Shown one piece after another: positions 1 through 6,616 of a DNA stretch of 7,923 nt (positions within the stretch are counted from its first letter, which is position 1; each line of letters starts with the position of its first letter). The position numbers were made by a program, and so were the translations under genes. The stretch lies in NCBI GenBank assembly GCA_014379275.1, contig JACMMA010000218.1, positions 1-7,923 on the forward strand. Reading direction: 5' to 3'. This stretch comes from Armatimonadota bacterium (GTDB lineage Bacteria; Armatimonadota; Armatimonadia; Armatimonadales; Armatimonadaceae). The notes beneath the pieces were generated by a model. That model did not search any database and was not told the origin of the DNA. It saw nothing but the letters and a program-made list of their open reading frames with translations.

Positions 1-2274
1 GAAGACTCGCTTTTGGACGCCAAAACGAACAACTACTGTGTCGCGGCAGTTTGGGGCGAGCCGGTATCCGGCGTGTCGGTCGCCGACGTTTCCACCGGGG
101 AATTTTTGGTCACCGAGATCCCGTCAGGTTCCGGGCTGGATAAAGTCGTCGAGGAGATCGGGCGCCTTTGCCCGTCCGAATGCCTCGTGCCGGAGGGGAT
201 GGATGAGTTAGCGGACGCGATTCGCGGCCATTGCCCTGCGACTATCACCCGGATGGCGAAGCGCGAACTGCCCCGCGACTCACGAACCGCATTGCTGGAC
301 CACTTCGGCACGACGACGCTACGCGGATTCGGATGTGACGAGTACTCGGCGGGACTGGACGCGGCATCCGCTTTACTCGTTTACCTGAAGCAGACACACC
401 TCGGCGCAGTCGGACATATCCGCACGATGGCGACCTATTCGACCGGCGACGCGATGGTACTTGATGCGGCGGCACGGCGCAACCTGGAACTGACGTCCGG
501 CCTCGCGGACGGTTCGAAAAGTAAGTCGCTACTCACGGTATTGGATGCAACACAAACGTCGATGGGCGGGCGGTTGCTGAAAAAGTGGCTCGATGCCCCC
601 CTTCTTTCCGTGGAGCGGATCAATCACCGGTTGGACATGGTCGAATCGTTCGCGTCGGACCCCCTGGTGCGCGGCGATGTCCGCGACACGCTCCGGGGCG
701 TCTCCGATCTGGAACGGCTCATTGCGCGCCTTTGCACCGGCACGGCAAACGCCCGCGACCTGGTCGCCCTCCGCGGTTCGTTAGAAAAGGTGCCGGAAAT
801 CGCCGCCCATGCCGCGGTGCTGGAAATGCCCGCGATCCGCGCACTATGCGTCGAGATGGACGGTCTACCGGAACTCACCGGCCTATTGGCGAGCGCGATC
901 ACCGACGAACCACCGCTCTCCCTTCGCGAGGGCGGCATCATTCGCGACGGATATGACGCCGACCTGGACGAACTGCAAGGCATCAAGCGCGGCGGCAAAG
1001 GCTGGATCGCGGAACTCGAAACATCCGAGCGGGAAAAGACGGGGATCAAGTCGCTCAAGATCGGCTATACGTCCGTGTTCGGCTACTTCATCGAGGTCAC
1101 CAAGTCGAACCTTGCCCATGTTCCCCCCTCCTATATTCGGAAGCAAACCACCTCCACGGGGGAACGGTATATCACACCCGAACTCAAGGAGATGGAGGCG
1201 AAAGTATTAGGCGCGGAGGAAAAGATCGTCGGGCGTGAGTATGACCTGTTCTGCGAATTGCGGGATGAGATCGCCGCGCGGTACGCGCCGTCGGTGTTGA
1301 AAGTCGCCGGGGCGATTGCCCGCCTCGATGTCGTCGCCGCGCTCGGGGAGGTCGCGCAATCGAACCGGTTCGTGCGCCCCGTGATCGACGACGGCGCGGT
1401 GATCGACATTCGAAACGGGCGTCACCCGGTGGTCGAGAAGTTGACCGGGGGCAGCGCCGTATTCATCCCGAACGACACCCTTTTGGACGACGCCGAAAAC
1501 CAGGTGCATATTATCACCGGTCCGAACTCTGCCGGGAAATCTACCGTTTTGCGGCAGGTCGCCTTAATCACGCTTCTCGCGCAGGTCGGCTCTTTCGTGC
1601 CCGCCGACCACGCCCGCGTCGGGATCACGGATCGCATTTTCACCCGCGTCGGGGCGCACGATGATCTGGCTGCCGGTCAATCTACATTCATGGTCGAGAT
1701 GACCGAAACCGCCGAAATTCTGAACAATGCGACGGAGCGAAGCCTGGTCATTCTGGATGAGATCGGGCGCGGCACGTCGACCTATGACGGCGTGTCTATC
1801 GCTTGGGCGGTCGCCGAGTTTTTAGCGAACCGGGGGTGCAAGACGCTGTTCGCCACCCACTACCATTTGCTGAACGATCTGGAGAAACAACATCCGAACG
1901 TCAGGAACTTCCGCGTCGCGGTCAAGGAAACCAACGACCGGATCGTGTTTCTGCGCAAGATCGTCGCCGGGGGCACCGACCGCTCCTACGGCGTTCAGGT
2001 AGCCCGCATGGCGGGACTGCCGCCCGAGGTGGTCGCCCGCGCCACCGAGATTCTGCGCGACCTGGAAAAAGAAGGCAAGCAGAAACGCGACATGACGCCG
2101 GGGCAGAACGAGGGACGGGTTTCGGTGAAAGCATCGAAGCTACAGATGACGCTTTTCGAGGCCGAACCGCACCCCGTTCTGGAGGCGGTGCGCGGCGCGG
2201 ACCTGTCCACCCTCTCGCCGATTGAGGCGTTGAATCTTCTGTACCGGCTACAGCAGGAAGCGAAGGCAAGTTAG
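1..2274 (+). CDS. mutS: DNA mismatch repair protein MutS, 5'-truncated by the window edge
   Basis: MutS is the cytoplasmic ATPase that finds base mismatches and small loops and recruits MutL. The frame is open from base 1, with 757 residues visible; counting codon 1 at base 1, it begins in the connector domain (DSLLDAKTNNYCVAAVW, codons 2-18). Compared with usual bacterial lengths (about 850-880) roughly 110-120 residues are missing upstream, including the mismatch-contacting Phe-x-Glu domain. The TTG at base 13 is not the start. Visible in order: core/lever segment from about codon 155; DNA-clamp motifs GYFIEV (361-366), IRKQT (379-383) and ERYITPEL (388-395); Walker A GPNSAGKST (507-515); STFMVEM (561-567); Walker B ILDEIGRGTST (from 584); ATHYH (618-622). 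The tail carries QMTLF (715-719), a beta-clamp-binding-type motif, and a final helical segment with LSPIEALNLLYRL, as in the MutS oligomerisation tail. Walker A has Ser where most MutS1 proteins have Met. No mutL follows. Identity is essentially certain. Confidence 0.97.
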   Translation, partial: EDSLLDAKTNNYCVAAVWGEPVSGVSVADVSTGEFLVTEIPSGSGLDKVVEEIGRLCPSECLVPEGMDELADAIRGHCPATITRMAKRELPRDSRTALLDHFGTTTLRGFGCDEYSAGLDAASALLVYLKQTHLGAVGHIRTMATYSTGDAMVLDAAARRNLELTSGLADGSKSKSLLTVLDATQTSMGGRLLKKWLDAPLLSVERINHRLDMVESFASDPLVRGDVRDTLRGVSDLERLIARLCTGTANARDLVALRGSLEKVPEIAAHAAVLEMPAIRALCVEMDGLPELTGLLASAITDEPPLSLREGGIIRDGYDADLDELQGIKRGGKGWIAELETSEREKTGIKSLKIGYTSVFGYFIEVTKSNLAHVPPSYIRKQTTSTGERYITPELKEMEAKVLGAEEKIVGREYDLFCELRDEIAARYAPSVLKVAGAIARLDVVAALGEVAQSNRFVRPVIDDGAVIDIRNGRHPVVEKLTGGSAVFIPNDTLLDDAENQVHIITGPNSAGKSTVLRQVALITLLAQVGSFVPADHARVGITDRIFTRVGAHDDLAAGQSTFMVEMTETAEILNNATERSLVILDEIGRGTSTYDGVSIAWAVAEFLANRGCKTLFATHYHLLNDLEKQHPNVRNFRVAVKETNDRIVFLRKIVAGGTDRSYGVQVARMAGLPPEVVARATEILRDLEKEGKQKRDMTPGQNEGRVSVKASKLQMTLFEAEPHPVLEAVRGADLSTLSPIEALNLLYRLQQEAKAS

Positions 2275-2291
2275 CGTCTTTCAACCTGCCT

Positions 2292-3041
2292 CTACGGAAA
2301 AAATCGCCTCCACACGGCAACAAAAACTACGAAAATTAATAGCACGACGGGTATTCCCAAGATGCTGAAGGCGATTTTTCGTCCCCGGGTCCATTCGTAA
2401 GCTTTTACAGTCGCGAAACGACTACCGGGATTGTGATGGCCCATTGTCTCAGAAATTGCGGCGATGGTAGCGGAATCCAGTCCGTTCAAAGACAGGAAAA
2501 CGCTCTGGCGGGACGCACCGGGGATGGGCATGTCGAAAAACAAGGTTATCCAACGCCCGTTGGTGTCGATCTGCGCCCCGTGTACGTCGCACCAGGGAAT
2601 CTTTACCGCCATCGCGACACGTTGCCGCTCCTGAACAAGCCTGGATATTCCCTGTATCAGGATGCCGCCGAACATGAAGAAGATACCCCACCCTTTGTAG
2701 GGTTTGAGTGCTCCGAAAAGGAGACCGCCGCTGCACACCACGTACAATAGGAAAAAGACGAAATGAACCGTTCCCGCGATTCGCGTCAGGGGGGCGTTCC
2801 CCACCACGGCTTGCCCGTCTAGGAAGATTCCGGTGTCAGCAAATTGGAGTATTCCAGCGCAAAGCGGGAATCGCACCGCCGGGGGCAACGATGTTGGCGA
2901 GGTAGTGTTGTACCGGATGCGCTCCGCCTGGACGGGGACGGTGTTGACCAGTTGGCGCCAACTGTTACGAGAAAGGGAACTGCCGCCCGGGAGTCGGAGC
3001 AGTTCCGGGACCGGCGCATTGGACATCTCTGGCGGATTCAT
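2292..3041 (-). CDS. Unrecognised three-helix membrane protein with a possible PH-like middle domain
   Basis: I do not recognise the family. Starting at the ATG at 3041 gives 249 residues; the frame stays open upstream to an in-frame TTG at 3098 and ATGs at 3089 and 3077, and another ATG lies at 3026. None has a clear Shine-Dalgarno site. I chose 3041 because a promoter-like element ends 6 bases before it. Seen directly (numbered from 3041): a polar, Pro/Ser-rich N-terminal part of about 85 residues; hydrophobic helix 1 at about 88-111 (HFVFFLLYVVCSGGLLFGAL); helix 2 at about 118-136 (WGIFFMFGGILIQGI); a soluble stretch at 141-203 containing IPWCDVHGAQI, WITLFF and FLSLNGLDSATIAAI; and a C-terminal helix at 221-244 ending in WRRFFP. 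Two helices followed by a strand-rich piece and a final helix resemble membrane-anchored bacterial PH-like (YcxB or DUF304 type) proteins; this is inference from pattern only. It converges on mutS, with 17 bases between the two stop codons and no visible terminator hairpin. Confidence 0.75.
   Translation of the reverse strand: MNPPEMSNAPVPELLRLPGGSSLSRNSWRQLVNTVPVQAERIRYNTTSPTSLPPAVRFPLCAGILQFADTGIFLDGQAVVGNAPLTRIAGTVHFVFFLLYVVCSGGLLFGALKPYKGWGIFFMFGGILIQGISRLVQERQRVAMAVKIPWCDVHGAQIDTNGRWITLFFDMPIPGASRQSVFLSLNGLDSATIAAISETMGHHNPGSRFATVKAYEWTRGRKIAFSILGIPVVLLIFVVFVAVWRRFFP
2949..2964. repeat. 16-bp perfect palindrome inside the membrane-protein gene
   Basis: CAGTTGGCGCCAACTG reads the same on both strands with no spacer. 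It falls about 80 bases inside the minus-strand membrane-protein gene, where it encodes Gln-Leu preceded by Trp-Arg. It could be a binding site for a dimeric regulator, a nuclease or methylase target, or chance. Whether it recurs in the genome cannot be judged here. Confidence 0.5.
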
Positions 3042-3047
3042 TGAAGC

Positions 3048-3077
3048 ATGATAGCCCGGCGACGCAGACCATGCCAT
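3048..3077 (-). promoter_or_regulatory. Candidate sigma-70-type promoter for the membrane-protein gene
   Basis: On the minus strand a -35-like ATGGCA (3077-3072; 4 of 6 to TTGACA) is followed after 18 bases by TATCAT (3053-3048; 5 of 6 to TATAAT). Only six bases (GCTTCA) separate the -10 from the ATG at 3041, so transcription would begin at or next to the start codon. This fits a leaderless mRNA, or a very short leader if the ATG at 3026 is used. Based on consensus matching only. Confidence 0.35.
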
Positions 3078-3152
3078 CTGCCGTCCCATTCTTCGCAAAT
3101 CCGCCCCGCGTAAGTCTGGGAACAGACAAGTTGGTCTTTACGTAAAACTCCC

Positions 3153-3557
3153 GTGAATGTCGCCAGCGAAATAGCCTACAATGATTTGCCGCTGGATCTG
3201 CCCCACGCCGGGCGGATCGCCCTGCGGCTGTGTCGTGTGATACAGAATCGCGGCGGAGAATCGGTTCAGCCGGGTTACGAAGAAGCCTGGGAAATCGCGG
3301 CGGAGTTGAACGAACTATTGTTTCCCTGTCGTTTGGAGAATGAAGCACCGATTGATTATCAGGAGTCTGAAAGTTTAAGACAGAGCGCGGCGGTTCTGGG
3401 ACGCGGTCTCGTTACCTGCGTGGGGCGTCACCGTTTGATGGATGACCGAATCGGGCAGTGTATCCGTAATCTGTTTGAATGTTTGGCGATGGGGGAGGAG
3501 GGCGCGAGATTATCGCTCCTCGCGGGAGAGAACCCGTACTCCCTCCAACGCCCTTGA
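3153..3557 (+). CDS. Small hypothetical protein, family not recognised
   Basis: 134 residues from GTG at 3153; there is no in-frame ATG near the front, and the frame is closed by a TAA at 3111. There is no Shine-Dalgarno site before the GTG; an in-frame TTG at 3186 and a GTG further in are alternatives. The sequence is soluble-looking and mostly helical, with no signal peptide or membrane segment. It has an acidic middle (YEEAWEIAAELNELLFPC, then ENEAPIDYQESESL) and four Cys, and a C-terminal half with GRHRLMDDRIGQCIRNLFECL. Amino-acid composition is natural and this is the longest sensible frame in the region, which supports a real gene, but I can name no family or function. It is divergent from the membrane-protein gene (111 bases from ATG 3041) and 114 bases upstream of the first TPR gene, which has its own promoter-like element, so it need not share an operon with it. 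The start codon is the weakest part of the call. Confidence 0.6.
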   Translation: MNVASEIAYNDLPLDLPHAGRIALRLCRVIQNRGGESVQPGYEEAWEIAAELNELLFPCRLENEAPIDYQESESLRQSAAVLGRGLVTCVGRHRLMDDRIGQCIRNLFECLAMGEEGARLSLLAGENPYSLQRP

Positions 3558-3583
3558 TGGTTATTTTTAGTCGCAACCATGCG

Positions 3584-3613
3584 TTGCGTGGAAATGTCGG
3601 CGCGTGCTATGAT
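3584..3613 (+). promoter_or_regulatory. Candidate extended -10 promoter for the 905-residue TPR gene
   Basis: TTGCGT (3584-3589) is followed after 18 bases by TATGAT (3608-3613; 5 of 6 to TATAAT), with TG one base upstream of the -10 (3605-3606), the extended -10 arrangement. Predicted transcription start is near 3620, leaving a leader of about 50 bases before the ATG at 3672 that includes the ribosome binding site. This placement also argues against ATGs upstream of 3620 as starts. Confidence 0.5.
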
Positions 3614-3653
3614 TAACTACTGGTCGTCGCTCGATTTGCCGCTTCCAAGAAGC

Positions 3654-3660
3654 AAGGAGT
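3654..3660 (+). promoter_or_regulatory. Ribosome binding site that decides the TPR gene start
   Basis: AAGGAGT is a strong anti-Shine-Dalgarno match. It lies 11-12 bases before the ATG at 3672, slightly long, and 8-9 bases before the in-frame TTG at 3669. Either would yield the same signal peptide within one residue. It does not serve the earlier in-frame ATGs at 3579, 3594 or 3609. Confidence 0.6.
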
Positions 3661-3671
3661 CTCCCGGATTG

Positions 3672-6389
3672 ATGAAACGCAGGTTTTTACCTAACAATTG
3701 TTCGCTGCTTCGTGGCGTGTGTTGTGGACTGATTGCGATCGGTGCCTTGCCAGATCGCACCGCGCTCGCGGCAGTTCCGCTTCTACCCGGCGCGATACAT
3801 GTGTCCCCGGCCATGCTTTCGGTCGGCGCGGACGAAGATCCCAACATGGATCCGGATTTCCTTTATTTACAGGCGTTAACACAGCAGTCGGGACGTTACC
3901 GTAAGGCGGATGGCAGCAACTTCCGCACCGCAATCAAGCTGTACGACGAAGCCCTGAAGCGACGCAAGAACTTCTACGACGCGCTTTATAACAAGGCGAT
4001 CTGTCATTACCTGCTCAAGGATTACAAAGCGTCTATCGACGAGTCGACGAAGCATATCGCGTTGCGTCCGGAGATCATGCAAGCCTACGTGATCCGGGCG
4101 CAAGCGTATGTAAAAACACAGAATCTCGACCCCGCACTGGCAGACCTGAACCGTGTCGAGCAAAAACGGCCCGATCTGATGGAATACCGCCTCCGCGGTC
4201 AGATCTATTACGCCCGCGAAGCCTACGCGCAGGCGGTCCCCGATTTCGAGCGGTATGTCGCCAATAACCGGGACGGTCAAGGTCGCATTAAGCCGGCTGC
4301 AATCGGCGCGTATCTCGACCTCGGCGATGCGTACGGCAAACTGAACAGCGAGGCGAAATCGGTGGAGTCTTATGGAGCGTATATCGCCTCTTACCCGGAT
4401 CCGTCGGTGCCCTGGGAGTTCCGTGGCGACAAAGAATACGACAACCTACCTTACGCCCTGGACAAACGTGGTTCCGCGTATCTCGAATCCGCCCGTAAAA
4501 ACGCGGATCCCGACTCCCCCGAACTCACTCAGGCGCAGGCGGACTTCGGCAAGTACGCAGAGCTAGAGCCGCAATCGCCGACGGGATTCATCGGCCTCGG
4601 TAACGTGGCGCTGCTTCGGCGTGAGTGGGATCAGGCGGTACAAACGCTCGATAAGGCGGTGTCACTCGCCCCAGCAAACGATTCCGCTCTGGCGGCACTG
4701 GGCGAGGCGCGTCGTCAGCAATCCCTGGATCGTTTCAACGCCAACCCGACTGCCCCGGGCGCGACACCCTCGCCTGCCGTCACGGCGTCCATCGCTGGTC
4801 TACAAAAATCCGTTTCGGAGTTCGGCGAGGCGTTACAGAAGAATCCCACGAACACGCTGGCACTGCGGGGACGTGGTCTCGCGAACTCGAACCCGGCGAT
4901 CGGGAACTACACACAGGCGGCGGAAGATTTCACCCGGCTCCTGACGCTACTGCCGGCGGGCGATCCCCGTATTGTGGAAGCGTATTTTAACCGCGCCTCC
5001 GCGTACTTGAATATGAATCCGCCCGTGTATGATAAGGCTATTCCCGATTTCACAGCGGCGATAGCGTCCGACCCGAAAAATACCGATGCCTACGTCGGAC
5101 GCGGTGACGCTTACGCGAAGCTAGGTCAATATAACCTTGCTATCCGGGATTATGACGTCGTGATCAATAGCGCCACGACGAGTGAAGCCGCTCGCCTGAG
5201 TGCACGTCGGAACCGTGGTTACTCGTATACCGAGGTGACACCGAAGCGGTTAGATGAGGCCATCACGGACTTTACCGCGTATCTGCAAGCGAACCCCGGC
5301 GATCAAAGGGTCAAGGACGCTTTGTTCAGCGCGGAGTTGCAGCAGGGACCCGAAAAACAGCTTTCGGCGTTAACCAAACGCATCGGTGAGAACAAGAACG
5401 ACGCGCAGAGCTACCTGTTGCGTGCCGCCGTGTATGATTCGCAGAAGCGCTACGAGGAAGCGATCGCAGACTATAAGATGGTCAGTAGTCTCGATCCGAA
5501 CAATATCAAGGCGTATCAAAACCTGGCGTTCGACTACTCGCAGAAGGGTTTGACGGACCCGGCAAATGTCGACGGTGCGATTGCCGCGAACAGCCGACTG
5601 ATTGCGCTTGAGCCGACCAATACGACGCATCTTCTGGCACGGGGTGATCTGTATGGGCTTAAAAAACAGTACCCGGAAGCCGCCGCAGACTACAAGAAGG
5701 CGATATCGCAACTACCCGAGGGAGATGCACGGCGTGCCGACGTCCAATACCTCGTCGCGAACCTGTTCCTCGCATCCGGCAATCGAGCCGCCGCGAAACA
5801 GGAGTTCGACGCCTACTTCAACACCGCAAAGAGCGATCATGCGAAGTATCTCGATGCGCTGGTTTTGCGTGGGGATTTACAGCGCGTCAACAAAAGCTAT
5901 GCGGGGGCTATCACGGACTATTCGAACTATCTCGCCGCGAAGCCGGGCGATGTGAAAGTTTTGAAGGTGCGCGGGCAGTCGTACCTCGATAGCGGGGATG
6001 AAGCCAAAGCACTCGCCGATTTCGAAACAGCGACGACGACCGCGCCGGATGCCGAATCGCTGACCCTTGTGGGTTCGCTTTATTACTCGCAGGCCGCGAA
6101 AGTCGCGAATGTCGACCCCGACAAAGCACTCCCCCTGTATAAGAAGGCGACAGATTATACGGGTCGCGCCATCTCTAGCAACGCGAGCTACGCGGGTGCG
6201 TATTATTTCAAAGGACTAGCCCTCGCCGAGAATGCGGAGATCGATAACCTGACTCCCGGTGCGCAAAAGTCGCAGCGTCAGGACGCGTTAACAGCGCTCA
6301 ATAAGTTCGTCGAGCTGGCACCCGGCAGCGCGCAGGTTTCGAATGCGAAATCGGTGATAACGAAATTGACCAAAGCGATCGGCGGATAA
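3672..6389 (+). CDS. Exported protein of about 18 tetratricopeptide (TPR) repeats
   Basis: 905 residues from ATG 3672, chosen because AAGGAGT lies just upstream, the candidate promoter lies downstream of earlier in-frame ATGs, and the protein then opens with a signal peptide: MKRR, a hydrophobic stretch (LLRGVCCGLIAIGAL, 12-26), and likely cleavage after about residue 33-34 (RTALAA). It should act outside the cytoplasm; CC in the hydrophobic stretch is not a good lipobox. From about residue 84 to 885 the sequence is a run of helix-pair units with TPR spacing (G/A-x-A-Y, then A-x-x-D-Y/F, often ending in P): e.g. DALYNKAICHYLLKDYKASI (103-122), TDAYVGRGDAYAKLGQYNLA (471-490), QSYLLRAAVYDSQKRYEEAI (579-598), THLLARGDLYGLKKQYPEAA (652-671). 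A Pro/Ala/Thr linker at about 358-373 splits the array, and several units carry insertions (about 248-285, 622-636, 800-830). TPR arrays bind other proteins; no enzymatic domain is visible. Mature Cys is limited to C111. The same-strand neighbour is a second exported TPR protein, probably a paralogue. Confidence 0.9.
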   Translation: MKRRFLPNNCSLLRGVCCGLIAIGALPDRTALAAVPLLPGAIHVSPAMLSVGADEDPNMDPDFLYLQALTQQSGRYRKADGSNFRTAIKLYDEALKRRKNFYDALYNKAICHYLLKDYKASIDESTKHIALRPEIMQAYVIRAQAYVKTQNLDPALADLNRVEQKRPDLMEYRLRGQIYYAREAYAQAVPDFERYVANNRDGQGRIKPAAIGAYLDLGDAYGKLNSEAKSVESYGAYIASYPDPSVPWEFRGDKEYDNLPYALDKRGSAYLESARKNADPDSPELTQAQADFGKYAELEPQSPTGFIGLGNVALLRREWDQAVQTLDKAVSLAPANDSALAALGEARRQQSLDRFNANPTAPGATPSPAVTASIAGLQKSVSEFGEALQKNPTNTLALRGRGLANSNPAIGNYTQAAEDFTRLLTLLPAGDPRIVEAYFNRASAYLNMNPPVYDKAIPDFTAAIASDPKNTDAYVGRGDAYAKLGQYNLAIRDYDVVINSATTSEAARLSARRNRGYSYTEVTPKRLDEAITDFTAYLQANPGDQRVKDALFSAELQQGPEKQLSALTKRIGENKNDAQSYLLRAAVYDSQKRYEEAIADYKMVSSLDPNNIKAYQNLAFDYSQKGLTDPANVDGAIAANSRLIALEPTNTTHLLARGDLYGLKKQYPEAAADYKKAISQLPEGDARRADVQYLVANLFLASGNRAAAKQEFDAYFNTAKSDHAKYLDALVLRGDLQRVNKSYAGAITDYSNYLAAKPGDVKVLKVRGQSYLDSGDEAKALADFETATTTAPDAESLTLVGSLYYSQAAKVANVDPDKALPLYKKATDYTGRAISSNASYAGAYYFKGLALAENAEIDNLTPGAQKSQRQDALTALNKFVELAPGSAQVSNAKSVITKLTKAIGG

Positions 6390-6395
6390 TCGCAC

Positions 6396-6424
6396 GGGAT
6401 GATCCGGGTCCCCCGGCGATTCCC
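6396..6424 (+). terminator. Weak hairpin after the first TPR gene, possible terminator
   Basis: Starting 7 bases after the stop, CCGGG (6404-6408) pairs with CCCGG (6412-6416) across a 3-base loop, and GGGA (6396-6399) can pair with TCCC (6421-6424) outside a 4x4 internal loop. No T-run follows, so it is not a classical intrinsic terminator; it could stabilise the mRNA 3' end or be incidental. Confidence 0.25.
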
Positions 6425-6509
6425 GGTCACGTTATTGTCGGGAGGCGCGTTGATAGATAGCACAATCCAGGTCCCGCGTCGGCGCTGGTTTTATGAAGAT
6501 CACCAAACC

Positions 6510-6542
6510 GTGTCGGTACGTTGCGTCACAATCAACCGACAC
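6510..6542 (+). repeat. 8-bp inverted repeat in the leader region of the second TPR gene
   Basis: GTGTCGGT (6510-6517) and ACCGACAC (6535-6542) are perfect inverted arms with a 17-base spacer, 75 bases before the ATG at 6617. It could be a two-half-site operator or an RNA hairpin. The rest of the 227-base spacer (6390-6616) shows no convincing gene, RNA or promoter. Confidence 0.45.
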
Positions 6543-6616
6543 CTACATCCGTTAATTACTCTTGGAATTGCGCTTTGTCGTAAGCACGGCAATATAAGCG
6601 CGGGAGACGAACCGTT

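Noticed and set aside
585..1210. Several sizeable open frames overlapping mutS on both strands
   Set aside because: All lie within unambiguous mutS coding sequence and have the Arg/Pro/Ser-rich composition typical of out-of-frame translation of GC-rich genes.
3557..3580. ATGGTT / AACCAT inverted repeat with a T-run, just after the small orphan gene
   Set aside because: The T-run lies in the loop rather than after the stem and the stem is only 6 AT-containing pairs, so it does not qualify as an intrinsic terminator.
3579..3671. An upstream extension of the first TPR gene to an in-frame ATG at 3579
   Set aside because: It would bury the signal peptide behind 31 extra residues, place the start upstream of the candidate promoter, and ignore the AAGGAGT site at 3654-3660.
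6593..6598. TATAAG as a -10 box for the second TPR gene
   Set aside because: Transcription would start at about 6605, inside the GGGAG ribosome binding site, and no -35 lies at a proper distance from it.
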